A stretch of 64,000 nucleotides of DNA, taken from positions 1,612,001 to 1,676,000 of the forward strand of contig NZ_CP104285.1 of assembly GCF_025244905.1 (NCBI RefSeq). Direction: 5' to 3'. Position 1 is the first letter of the stretch. Each line of letters starts with the position of its first letter. The notes under the pieces were generated by a model that searched no databases, had not been told where the DNA came from, and saw only the letters and a program-made list of their open reading frames with translations. This DNA comes from Enterobacter mori. Lineage in GTDB: Bacteria; Pseudomonadota; Gammaproteobacteria; Enterobacterales; Enterobacteriaceae. Both the position numbers and the translations under genes were made by a program. Shown here in pieces: positions 19,298 to 27,076 of this stretch.

Positions 19298-20328
19298 ACC
19301 AGGAAAAATTCGCCGAAGCCCATCTTCTTTAGTCCCCGGCGGTAGGCAATCGAGCTTTTATCCGCCGGGATATGAGCCTCCAGCGTCAGATCCAGCGGCA
19401 GGCTTTCCGGGCGCTGGGTTTCCACCATCAGCCGATCCTCTTCAAAAATCCGTAGGTTAAAGGCATGCACATCTTCCACCGGAATATGCAGGTCAAAATT
19501 GCGTGCAATAGGGGCGAACATGCGGGTCACGCGCGATGACACGGGCGACGCGGCGTTCATGATCGCCAGTCGCGATTCTCCCGGAAAATGAATCGTCAGC
19601 GTGGCGGTAAAGGGCAGATGCATTTCAAAATGGCGCAGCCACTGGAAGCCTTCCGGGGCCTGCACACCAGAACTGGCAGGATAGTTGCTCACGGAGCTCC
19701 AGTAATCGGCGACAAAGCCAAATGCGGTCTCGTGCGGCTGATAGGCGGGCACAAGCTGATTATCGGGATCGGCAAAGGTATCAGTATGGATCCACGCAAA
19801 GTGCGCCACGTCCAGAAACCCTTCCACCTGACGCCCGGCGAAGCCGTTCACCTCAAACGCCGGGCAGTTGATCTGCTGAAATCCGTCGTCATTCCAGTGC
19901 GGCATGGTGGGCAGCGGAGCAGGATTGTCCGGGTCAAAGGCCAGACAGGTCCAGATCAGCCCGAAGCGCTCCTCCACGGCGTAGTTAATCAGGTTCAGCT
20001 TCGCCGGAACGGGCTGGTCGGGGCTGGACGGAATACGGTTGCAGCGGCCGTCCTCCCCGAAGCGTAAGCCGTGATAGGGGCAGATAATCCCGTGCTCATC
20101 GTGAAAGCCGAGCGTCAGCGGCACGCCGCGGTGCGGGCAGACGTCACGGGCGACCACGACCTGGTCGTGGATCCGGTAAATCACCAGCTGTTCATCCAGC
20201 AGGGTCGCCTTGACGGGCGCCGGGCCGACATCGCAGGCGCGTGCAACCGGATGCCAGCATTTCGCCAGGCGCAGCCAGTCCTCTGGCTCAAACGTGCAGT
20301 GGGCGGGTGGAGTAGGTTCTCTTTTCAT
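19294..20328 (-). CDS. hpxD: Rieske oxygenase component of the Mo-free xanthine hydroxylase, HpxD
   Basis: The oxygenase partner of HpxE, which hydroxylates the purine ring towards urate. The ATG at 20326-20328 follows AGAGGGA and gives 344 residues (MKREPTPPAHCTFEPEDW). The Rieske [2Fe-2S] ligands are Cys64, His66, Cys83 and His86 (CPHRG...CPYHG). The mononuclear iron site is indicated by Asp173, His176 and His181 (DVAHFAWIH). It starts 17 bp after hpxO on the same strand. In Klebsiella hpxDE is separated from hpxO by the regulator hpxR; here they are contiguous. Confidence 0.92.
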   Translation of the reverse strand: MKREPTPPAHCTFEPEDWLRLAKCWHPVARACDVGPAPVKATLLDEQLVIYRIHDQVVVARDVCPHRGVPLTLGFHDEHGIICPYHGLRFGEDGRCNRIPSSPDQPVPAKLNLINYAVEERFGLIWTCLAFDPDNPAPLPTMPHWNDDGFQQINCPAFEVNGFAGRQVEGFLDVAHFAWIHTDTFADPDNQLVPAYQPHETAFGFVADYWSSVSNYPASSGVQAPEGFQWLRHFEMHLPFTATLTIHFPGESRLAIMNAASPVSSRVTRMFAPIARNFDLHIPVEDVHAFNLRIFEEDRLMVETQRPESLPLDLTLEAHIPADKSSIAYRRGLKKMGFGEFFLV

Positions 20329-20345
20329 CGTTGTCCCTCTTGCGT

Positions 20346-21500
20346 TCAGCCTAACGGGCCGCCCTGAATGGTCTCGCACAGACCGTTGATGATGCGCTCT
20401 CCGGTCTCCTCTTTGAGCTCCTGATACCAGGCCTGCGTCAGCGCCATGTCTTTGCCGTGGGTGACGTCGCAGCGTTTACGCGCCTTCAGCACCAGGTCGC
20501 GCACCCGGTCACAGCGCAGCGCTTCGTACTGCCGCAGCGCCAGCGTAATGCTGTGATTTTCACGCAGGCATTCCCCCAGCACCACGGCGTCTTCCATCGC
20601 CGCGCAGCCGCCCTGGCCGATATCCGGCGTGGTGCTGTGCGCGGCATCACCGAGCAGCGCGACGTTGCCGCGGACCAGGCTGTCGAACGGCTCAATATCG
20701 TGGATTTCAATGCGGTTGGTGGTTTCAGGATCCAGCGCCGCGATAAGCTTCTGCACCGGCGGCGCCCAGCCGCGGAAGTAGCCCGTGAGATCGGCGAGCA
20801 GGGTAGTACGGTCCTCCGCCAGGCCCGCGGGCAGGGGCACATCAAAAAAGAAGTAAAACCGTCCGCTGGAGACGGGCATCAGCGACACGCGTTTTCCTTC
20901 GCCAACGAAGGTGGTCCACTGGTGAGCCGGGGCGATCTCTTCGTCAATCTTCACCAGCCCGTTCCAGTTTACGTACCCGGCGTAGCGGCGTTCCGGCGTA
21001 TAGCCCAGCACATACGGGCGCACGGCAGAGTGGCTGCCGTCGGCGGCAATCAGAAAATCGCCTGTTGCCGTGGTGCCATCGGTAAAGGTCACGCTCACGC
21101 CTGCATCGTCTTCATGGACGTGTTCCACGCGCTTGCCGAACTGCACCTTGTCGCGACCCCAGAAGTCCAGCATTTCGCGCTGGAGTTCAGCACGCGAGAC
21201 GGGGCAGGGACGCCCGCCGGTACGCTCAATCAGCGGGGCAAGGCTAAAGCGGGTCAGGGTCTCGCCGCGCCGGTAATCCTTGTAGGCCATAAAACGCATC
21301 GGACCGCCGTAGGTCTCGATGATGTCGCCCATGCCGAGGTGCTGCATGCATTTCACGCCGTTCGGCCAGATGGAGATGGCCGCCCCGACGGGCCTGATCT
21401 CGCTTACGGCTTCAAACAAGGTACAGTCGATGCCCGCTTTCTTCAGCGCGACGGCGGCGCTCAGGCCGCCAATTCCCGCACCAATAACGATTGCTTTCAT
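20346..21500 (-). CDS. hpxO: FAD-dependent urate hydroxylase HpxO
   Basis: HpxO oxidises urate to 5-hydroxyisourate with NADH, FAD and oxygen. The 384-residue flavoprotein monooxygenase matches Klebsiella HpxO along its length. The FAD motif GAGIGGLSAA is at 7-16, the DG motif at 154-155 (IAADGSHSAVR), and the second FAD motif GDAAHSTTPDIGQGG follows later. Residues Arg204 (EGKR) and Tyr216 (GRFY), linked to catalysis in the Klebsiella enzyme, are conserved. It is first in the hpxODE operon behind a sigma-54-type promoter and divergent from hpxQT. Confidence 0.96.
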   Translation of the reverse strand: MKAIVIGAGIGGLSAAVALKKAGIDCTLFEAVSEIRPVGAAISIWPNGVKCMQHLGMGDIIETYGGPMRFMAYKDYRRGETLTRFSLAPLIERTGGRPCPVSRAELQREMLDFWGRDKVQFGKRVEHVHEDDAGVSVTFTDGTTATGDFLIAADGSHSAVRPYVLGYTPERRYAGYVNWNGLVKIDEEIAPAHQWTTFVGEGKRVSLMPVSSGRFYFFFDVPLPAGLAEDRTTLLADLTGYFRGWAPPVQKLIAALDPETTNRIEIHDIEPFDSLVRGNVALLGDAAHSTTPDIGQGGCAAMEDAVVLGECLRENHSITLALRQYEALRCDRVRDLVLKARKRCDVTHGKDMALTQAWYQELKEETGERIINGLCETIQGGPLG

Positions 21501-21533
21501 GCTTCTCTCCTTTTGCAGGGTGTAAAAACATTC

Positions 21534-21549
21534 AGCAATTTGCGTACCA
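21534..21549 (-). promoter_or_regulatory. Sigma-54-type promoter of hpxODE
   Basis: Minus-strand TGGTACGCAAATTGCT fits TGGCAC-N5-TTGCW with one mismatch and correct GG/GC spacing. The predicted start is about 24 bp before the hpxO ATG. Inferred by motif only. Confidence 0.7.
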
Positions 21550-21589
21550 GGCTGCAGAGTGGCGAAAACGGCGTTGTGAGAGGTGAGTT

Positions 21590-21606
21590 TGCACTGCTAA
21601 GGTGCG
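21590..21606. promoter_or_regulatory. NtrC-like dyad between hpxO and hpxQ
   Basis: TGCACTGCTAAGGTGCG matches the NtrC consensus TGCACY-N5-GGTGCA with one mismatch. It sits between the two divergent sigma-54-type promoters and could serve both. Confidence 0.6.
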
Positions 21607-21691
21607 CAAACGCGGTGAAGGTGCCTTTTTATGAACCAATAATTTCCTGTTCAGCCATACGGAATCGACTGTTTCACCGCGGCAACAAGAG

Positions 21692-21707
21692 TGGCGTGGT
21701 TTGTGCA
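21692..21707 (+). promoter_or_regulatory. Sigma-54-type promoter of hpxQT
   Basis: TGGCGTGGTTTGTGCA has GG and GC at the -24/-12 spacing and four bases of the TGGC element. The predicted start is about 22 bp before the hpxQ ATG. Weaker than the other sites. Confidence 0.5.
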
Positions 21708-21739
21708 ACAACCCGGAGGATGACAATAAAGGAGACACT

Positions 21740-22240
21740 ATGATCGCACTGCACGACTTCAATCATCTTCCTGAGATAGACGCTCTCGCGCTGCTCCACC
21801 CCTGCGTGGCGCTCCCCGGCTGGGCTGAGGCACTGGTTCGCGGGCGGCCTTACTCGAGCCGGAGTGAAGTGTTCAGCACGGCGAAAGCGCTGACGCAAAA
21901 CTGGGACGACGCGGCGCTAGCGCAAGCCCTGAGCGCCCATCCGCGCATCGGGGAAAAGCCCGCAGGTTCACAGGCGGAGGCGGCGCTGTCGCGTCAGGAG
22001 CAGGGCGCGGTGAATGAAGGCGATGCTGACCTTGCCCAGGCGCTGCGCGAGGGGAATGCCCGCTACGAAGCTCGCTTCGGGCGCGTCTTTCTGATCCGCG
22101 CGAAGGGCCGCAGCGGCGAGGACATTTTACAGGCGCTGCACACGCGGCTTGAGAACAGCGATGCGCAGGAAATCCGTGCCGCGCTGGAACAGCTACGGGA
22201 AATTACGTTACTCCGTCTGGAAGGAGTCATTAGCGAATGA
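21740..22240 (+). CDS. hpxQ: OHCU decarboxylase HpxQ
   Basis: HpxQ decarboxylates 2-oxo-4-hydroxy-4-carboxy-5-ureidoimidazoline to (S)-allantoin. The ATG at 21740 has AAAGGAGA before it and gives 166 residues (MIALHDFNHLPEIDALALLH). The catalytic His67 lies in SAHPRIGEK. The C-terminal motif (LLRLEGVISE) closes the protein. The stop overlaps the hpxT start by 4 bp, so the last two steps of urate conversion to allantoin are made together. Confidence 0.94.
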   Translation: MIALHDFNHLPEIDALALLHPCVALPGWAEALVRGRPYSSRSEVFSTAKALTQNWDDAALAQALSAHPRIGEKPAGSQAEAALSRQEQGAVNEGDADLAQALREGNARYEARFGRVFLIRAKGRSGEDILQALHTRLENSDAQEIRAALEQLREITLLRLEGVISE

Positions 22241-22560
22241 GCACACTCAGCACCCATATTCTGGATATCTCGACGGGTAAGCCCGCTGAGGGCGTGACGG
22301 TTCATCTCGAACGGGAGGGCGAAATCATGGCGACGGGCGTGACCAACGTAAATGGTCGTATCACCGAATTTGTCCCTTTCCTGCCAAAAGGCCGCTATCG
22401 GCTGGTGGCGGAGATCGGCGCGTGGTTTAGCGAAACCGGTCGCGATACGCTCTACCCCTGCGCGCAAATTGATTTTGTGACGGGAGAAACGGCGGGTGAG
22501 CACTTCCACCTGCCGTTTGTGATTGCGCCCGGCGGGTGGTCAACCTACCGGGGGAGTTGA
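22237..22560 (+). CDS. hpxT: 5-hydroxyisourate hydrolase HpxT
   Basis: A transthyretin-like hydrolase that opens 5-hydroxyisourate to OHCU. The 107-residue product begins MSTLSTHILDISTGKPAEGV, with the family His7, and ends with the diagnostic C-terminal tetrapeptide YRGS. No signal peptide. It is coupled to hpxQ. Its 3' end overlaps that of guaD on the other strand by 21 bp. Confidence 0.95.
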   Translation: MSTLSTHILDISTGKPAEGVTVHLEREGEIMATGVTNVNGRITEFVPFLPKGRYRLVAEIGAWFSETGRDTLYPCAQIDFVTGETAGEHFHLPFVIAPGGWSTYRGS

Positions 22561-23859
22561 CCATACCCGTTCGCCGTTTACCCAGGTCTCGCTGATGTTG
22601 CGCTCGTCGCCCAGGGTCATCAGCACAAAAAGCTGCTCGTAGATATCCTGACAGCGGCGATTGCGCAGGCGCTGCAGCGGGGTTACGCCAGGATCGATAA
22701 CCACGAAATCCGCCTCTTTGCCGGGCGTGAAGTTGCCAATCTTATCGTCCAGCCTGAGGGCGTGCGCGCCGCCCAGCGTGGCGTGGTAAAACGCCTCGCT
22801 GGCGCGCAGGCGATAGCTCTGAAGCTGGCCCACCTTGTAGGCTTCGCCCAGGGTGCGCAGCATGCTGAAGGTGGTGCCCGCACCGACGTCGGTGCCGATG
22901 CCCATCCGGACCTTGTGCTGCCAGCAGGCGGGCAGGCGAAACAGTCCGCTGCCGAGAAACAGGTTAGAGGTGGGGCAAAACGCCACCGCCGAGCCGGTGT
23001 CATGCAGACATTGCCACTCGCTGTGGTGAAGATGAATCGCGTGGGCAAACACGCTGCGCTCGCCGGTCAGGCCGTAGTGGTGATACACGTCCAGATAGCG
23101 CTCATGTTCCGGCCAGAGGTCGCTCACCCAGGCCACTTCGTTGGGGTTTTCGCTCAGGTGGGTCTGCAGCCAGGTGTCCGGGAACTCCTCTCTGAGCAGG
23201 CTGACCGCCGCCAGCAGTTCGGGTGATGAGGTCGGGGCAAAGCGCGGCGTAATCGCATAGCCCAGCCGGCCCCGGTGGTGCCAGCGCTGAATCAGCTCCC
23301 GCGTCTGCCGGTAGCTCTGCTTCGCGTCTTCGCTCAGGTAGTCCGGCGTGTGTCTGTCCATCATCACCTTTCCGGCGATAAGGCGCATGTTGAGGCGCAG
23401 GGCTTCGGTAAACAGCGCCTCGACCGATTCCGGATGCAGCGTGCAAAACACCAGTGCGGTAGTGGTGCCGTTGCTTACCAGCTGGTTAATAAAGAATTGG
23501 GCGATCTCTGTCGCGTAGGCCTCATCGGAAAACTGGCTCTCCACCGGGAAAGTGTAGGTGGTCAGCCACTCCAGCAGCTGTTCGCCAAAGGCGCCGATCA
23601 TCTCCGTTTGCGGATAATGGACGTGGGTGTCGACAAAACCGGGCAGCAGCAGCCTGCCGCGCAGGTCGGTGTAGCCCTTGTGAGGGTCAAGATACTGCTC
23701 GCCCTCCTGCCACGGCATCTGCGCCAGAATTTTCCCGCTCTGTATAAACAGCAGCCCGTCCTCAAGGTAGCGCGCGTGCCGGGCAATCGCGTCTGCGCTG
23801 TCGCAGACCTGGGCAATATCAAAAAATGCGCCGCGGATCGCTGTCTGGTAATCCATCAT
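22540..23859 (-). CDS. guaD: Guanine deaminase
   Basis: GuaD converts guanine to xanthine and ammonia, feeding HpxDE. The 439-residue amidohydrolase matches E. coli GuaD. Zinc-site motifs are FVDTHVHYPQTEM near residue 76, TTTALVFCT, the His-containing LQTHLSENPNE, FAHAIHLHHSEW, and GIGTDVGAGTTFSM. The start is ATG 23859 or the adjacent ATG 23856, both after AGGA. It is preceded by a perfect sigma-54-type promoter of its own and lies between hpxT and the allantoin permease. Confidence 0.95.
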   Translation of the reverse strand: MMDYQTAIRGAFFDIAQVCDSADAIARHARYLEDGLLFIQSGKILAQMPWQEGEQYLDPHKGYTDLRGRLLLPGFVDTHVHYPQTEMIGAFGEQLLEWLTTYTFPVESQFSDEAYATEIAQFFINQLVSNGTTTALVFCTLHPESVEALFTEALRLNMRLIAGKVMMDRHTPDYLSEDAKQSYRQTRELIQRWHHRGRLGYAITPRFAPTSSPELLAAVSLLREEFPDTWLQTHLSENPNEVAWVSDLWPEHERYLDVYHHYGLTGERSVFAHAIHLHHSEWQCLHDTGSAVAFCPTSNLFLGSGLFRLPACWQHKVRMGIGTDVGAGTTFSMLRTLGEAYKVGQLQSYRLRASEAFYHATLGGAHALRLDDKIGNFTPGKEADFVVIDPGVTPLQRLRNRRCQDIYEQLFVLMTLGDERNISETWVNGERVWSTPPVG

Positions 23860-23900
23860 GGTTCCTGCCTTTGTTTTTGCGTAGCGGGGTGATAAGGCGC

Positions 23901-23916
23901 AGCAAGAACGGTGCCA
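23901..23916 (-). promoter_or_regulatory. Sigma-54-type promoter of guaD
   Basis: Minus-strand TGGCACCGTTCTTGCT is a full match to TGGCAC-N5-TTGCW. The predicted start is about 30 bp before the guaD start. A hairpin (GGCCGCAG/CTGCGGCC) lies just upstream at 23926-23946, between it and the permease stop. Confidence 0.8.
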
Positions 23917-23958
23917 GAATGAACGGGCCGCAGATACGCTGCGGCCGGAAGGAGGGGA

Positions 23959-25455
23959 TTACTCTTTTTGCGTCGCTACGCGGGAGCTGAACGACGTCGC
24001 ACCTGCCGTCTCGCGATCTTCCCGCGCCAGCCAGCGGTAGGTCACGCCGCCGAGGAAGACGCCGATGAACCAGCTGAAGTTCGCCACCTCATGCAGGGCC
24101 GGGATAAAGCTAATCACCAGGCCCACGGCAACGGACGGGATCAGCGCGCCAATGGCTTTCGGGTTAAAGCCGTTGCGGTACCAGTATTTGCCCTTTGGCG
24201 TGTCGTCGAACAGATCGTCGACCGACACCTTGCCGCGTTTAATCAGGTAGAAATCGGCAATCAGAATGCCGAACAGCGGGCCGATGAACGCCCCGAGCAC
24301 GTCCAGGGTGTAGTGGATAAGCTCCGGCGAGTTGAACAGGTTCCACGGGGTGAGCAGGATAGAACCGACGGCGGCAATCATTCCCCCGGTGCGGAAGCTG
24401 ATTTTCTGCGGCGAGCAGTTAGAGAAATCAAACGCCGGCGAGACGAAGTTGGCGACGATGTTGATCCCAATGGTGGCGGTGATCATCGTCAGCAGGCCAA
24501 TCGCCACGGCCAGATCGTTACCCACGCGGCTGACGGTTTCGATCGGGTCGGTGATCATGCGGCCAAACAGCGACTGGGTGCCGGAGACAATCACCACGGT
24601 GACGATGGAGAACAGCAGGAAGTTAAACGGCAGCCCCCAGCGGTTGCCGCGGCGGATCTCGCCCATGCTTTTCCCGTAGCGGGAGAAGTCGCCAAAGTTG
24701 AGCAGCGGGCCGGAGAAGTAAGAAACCACCAGCGCGGTCGCGGTGATCATCTGCCAGGTCTGCTCGCCCGCGCTCAGGGATTTGCTGGCGAGGGTGAAGG
24801 AAATACCGTCAAAACCGGTCTTGTATACAATCCATCCTGCGAGAGCCAGCATCACCACGTAGACCGCCGGACCGGCGATATCAATAAAGCGCTTGATGGC
24901 GTTCATGCCGTGCCAGAAGACCATCGCCTGCAGGACCCACATGATGGCAAAACAGATCCAGCCCAGAGTCGACAGGCCGAGGAACGCCCCGGAGGTGAGC
25001 GAAGAGAGCGACGGCCAGAACTTCAGCGCCACCAGCATCAGGGCATTGGCGGCCAGATAAGTCTGGATGCCATACCATGCAAAGGCGATAAGCCCACGGA
25101 TCACCGCAGGAATATTGGCCCCGAAGACGCCAAACGCCTGACGGCAGATCACCGCATAAGGCACGCCCGCCATCTGGCTCGGTTTTGCCACCAGGTTGGC
25201 GCAAAGCTGCACAATGCAAATCCCCACCAGCAGGCAGAGCAGCACCTGCCAGCTTGCCAGTCCGAGCGTAAAGAAGCTCGCGGCGACAACATATCCCCCC
25301 ATGCTGTGCACGTCCGACATCCAAAACGAAAAGATGTTGTACCAGCTCCAGTTCTGGTCACGCGTCGGTGCCAGATCCTCATTGCAAAGACGTGGGCTGT
25401 AGACCGCACCGGAATCAGCGGCCGTACCCTGCTGCGTGTTTTGACTGTTTGGCAT
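23959..25455 (-). CDS. hpxC: NCS1-family permease, probably for allantoin (HpxC)
   Basis: A 498-residue NCS1 (nucleobase:cation symporter 1) protein with about 12 hydrophobic segments, beginning with the cytosolic leader that ends DQNWSWYNIFSFWMSDVHSMGG, a family hallmark. It resembles allantoin permeases of the PucI/Mhp1 type. Its placement divergent from hpxS-hpxA-hpxB supports allantoin as the substrate, but hydantoin, uracil or purines cannot be excluded. The Klebsiella name hpxC is assigned from context. It is preceded by a weak sigma-54-type element. Confidence 0.82.
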   Translation of the reverse strand: MPNSQNTQQGTAADSGAVYSPRLCNEDLAPTRDQNWSWYNIFSFWMSDVHSMGGYVVAASFFTLGLASWQVLLCLLVGICIVQLCANLVAKPSQMAGVPYAVICRQAFGVFGANIPAVIRGLIAFAWYGIQTYLAANALMLVALKFWPSLSSLTSGAFLGLSTLGWICFAIMWVLQAMVFWHGMNAIKRFIDIAGPAVYVVMLALAGWIVYKTGFDGISFTLASKSLSAGEQTWQMITATALVVSYFSGPLLNFGDFSRYGKSMGEIRRGNRWGLPFNFLLFSIVTVVIVSGTQSLFGRMITDPIETVSRVGNDLAVAIGLLTMITATIGINIVANFVSPAFDFSNCSPQKISFRTGGMIAAVGSILLTPWNLFNSPELIHYTLDVLGAFIGPLFGILIADFYLIKRGKVSVDDLFDDTPKGKYWYRNGFNPKAIGALIPSVAVGLVISFIPALHEVANFSWFIGVFLGGVTYRWLAREDRETAGATSFSSRVATQKE

Positions 25456-25506
25456 GAAACCTGCTCCTGTGAATGAAAACCCGTTGAGTGGGAGTGCAGA
25501 CGGTGT

Positions 25507-25522
25507 TGCAGGATCCAGGCCA
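25507..25522 (-). promoter_or_regulatory. Possible sigma-54-type promoter of hpxC
   Basis: Minus-strand TGGCCTGGATCCTGCA has GG and GC at the right spacing but departs from consensus at three positions. Predicted start about 40 bp before the ATG. Confidence 0.4.
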
Positions 25523-25534
25523 AAATAATAAATC

Positions 25535-25567
25535 TTGTATGCAATATTTTATTTTTATGTATACGAT
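25535..25567. promoter_or_regulatory. Candidate HpxS operator pair
   Basis: Two imperfect palindromes, TTGTATGCAA (25535-25544) and TATGTATACGAT (25556-25567), lie in the 144-bp gap between hpxC and hpxS. Small ATAC/GTAT dyads are typical of GntR/FadR-type regulators. Not verified. Confidence 0.4.
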
Positions 25568-25599
25568 TCGATAACGAAGAGTAAAAGACGGAGTGGTGA

Positions 25600-26316
25600 A
25601 TGAACAACATAAACGCCCTGCAGACCGCGCCAGACCTGCATGACAAAGATGAATCCATCTTCCAGGCGCTGATGACCGCGATTGTCGAACATCAGCTGCT
25701 GCCGGGGAGCAAACTGCCGGAAGAGGCGCTGGCCGAGGTGTTTGGCGTGAGCCGCACGGGCATCCGTAAGGTGCTGCAGCGACTCGCGGCTGTGCAAATG
25801 GTCACTTTAACGCCCAAGCGTGGTGCACACGTCGCCAGCCCGACGGTGGAAGAGGCGCAGCACATCTTCCGCACCCGCGCCCTGCTGGAGGTCGCTAACC
25901 TGCCGGACGTGCTGGCCCGCTGCCAGCCGCCGCACCTTGCCGCGCTGGAGGCCATTATTCGCCAGGAGCAGCAGGCGCACGAGGCGTACGACGGCCCGGC
26001 GGCGATCCGCCACTCCGCTAATTTTCACATTCAGCTGCAGGCCATCTCCGGCAACCAGGTGCTCACGGAGATGGTGACCAGCCTGAGCCAGCGATCTTCG
26101 CTGGTGATTGCCACCTGGGGCGCGCCGTGGCGTCAGGGCTGTCGCTGCAACGATCACGAGCAGCTTGTGGATCTGCTGCGCCAGAAGGCGCTTGAGCCAT
26201 TAAGCGATGCCCTAATGCACCATTTTGAACATATCGTCGCCAGCCTCTGCTTCGAGCGGGCGGGCGAGTGCCTGCCTGATTTTGCCCGGCTGTTCGCCGG
26301 CCACAAGGAGTCGTAA
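25600..26316 (+). CDS. hpxS: GntR-family regulator HpxS
   Basis: A 238-residue FadR-subfamily GntR regulator. The winged helix is at about 20-80 (EEALAEVFGVSRTGIRKVLQRLAAVQMV) and the C-terminal FCD ligand domain at about 90-220 (TRALLEVANLPDVL, and HSANFHIQLQAISGN with a metal-site histidine pattern). Position and order hpxS-hpxA-hpxB match the Klebsiella hpxSAB operon. Its ligand is probably a purine ring-opening product such as allantoin; this is inferred. The stop shares one base with the hpxA start (TAATG). Confidence 0.9.
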   Translation: MNNINALQTAPDLHDKDESIFQALMTAIVEHQLLPGSKLPEEALAEVFGVSRTGIRKVLQRLAAVQMVTLTPKRGAHVASPTVEEAQHIFRTRALLEVANLPDVLARCQPPHLAALEAIIRQEQQAHEAYDGPAAIRHSANFHIQLQAISGNQVLTEMVTSLSQRSSLVIATWGAPWRQGCRCNDHEQLVDLLRQKALEPLSDALMHHFEHIVASLCFERAGECLPDFARLFAGHKES

Positions 26317-27059
26317 TGTCATCTGTCTGTATACAAGTGATCAACCCTAACACCAGCCTCGCGATGACGGAAACCATCGGCGCGGCGGCCCGTGCGGTAG
26401 CGGCGCCGGGGACGGAGATCCTCGCGGTCTGCCCGAGCGCGGGGGTGCCGTCCATAGAAGGCCACTTCGATGAGGCCATCGCCGCCGTGGGGGTTCTCGA
26501 ACAGGTCAAGCTCGGCAGACAGCAGGGCGTGGATGGTCACGTCATCGCCTGCTTTGGCGATCCGGGCCTGCTGGCGGCGCGCGAGCTGGCGCAGGGGCCG
26601 GTGGTGGGCATTGCCGAAGCCGCCATGCATATGGCGACGCTGGTGGCGACGCGCTTTTCGGTGGTCACCACGCTGCCGCGCACGCTGATCATTGCCCGTC
26701 ATCTGCTGCACCAGTATGGCTTTCACGATCGCTGTGCGGCGCTGCACGCTATCGATCTCCCGGTGCTGGCACTGGAAGACGGCAGCGGTCTGGCGCAGGA
26801 GAAGGTGCGCGCGCGCTGTATACAGGCGCTGAAAGAGGACGGCTGCGGCGCCATCGTGCTCGGCTGCGGCGGCATGGCGACGCTGGCGCAGGAGCTGACC
26901 CGCGAGCTGCGCGTGCCGGTGATCGACGGCGTCAGCGCGGCGGTGAAGATGGTGGAGTCGCTGGTGGCCCTGGGGCTGTCGACCAGCAAGCACGGGGATC
27001 TGGCGTACCCGGAGAACAAAGCGTTAAGCGGGCATTTTCAGGCATTGAATCCATTTTAA
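26316..27059 (+). CDS. hpxA: Allantoin racemase HpxA
   Basis: HpxA interconverts (R)- and (S)-allantoin, so that material from both spontaneous and enzymatic routes can enter allantoinase. The 247-residue Asp/Glu/hydantoin racemase has the two catalytic cysteines at Cys79 (VIACFGDPGL) and Cys184 (VLGCGGMATL), and the family start VINPNTSLAMTE. Translationally coupled to hpxS. Confidence 0.93.
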   Translation: MSSVCIQVINPNTSLAMTETIGAAARAVAAPGTEILAVCPSAGVPSIEGHFDEAIAAVGVLEQVKLGRQQGVDGHVIACFGDPGLLAARELAQGPVVGIAEAAMHMATLVATRFSVVTTLPRTLIIARHLLHQYGFHDRCAALHAIDLPVLALEDGSGLAQEKVRARCIQALKEDGCGAIVLGCGGMATLAQELTRELRVPVIDGVSAAVKMVESLVALGLSTSKHGDLAYPENKALSGHFQALNPF

Positions 27060-27076
27060 TTTTTTGGGGGGTGGCA

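Noticed and set aside
20457-21743. Long plus-strand open frame of 428 codons opposite hpxO
   Set aside because: It lies antisense to a gene with full family match and has no recognisable domain. High third-position G+C in the hpx genes produces such long shadow frames.
23968-25476. Plus-strand open frame of 502 codons opposite hpxC
   Set aside because: Very Arg/His/Gln-rich translation with no family resemblance; mirror of a membrane protein gene.
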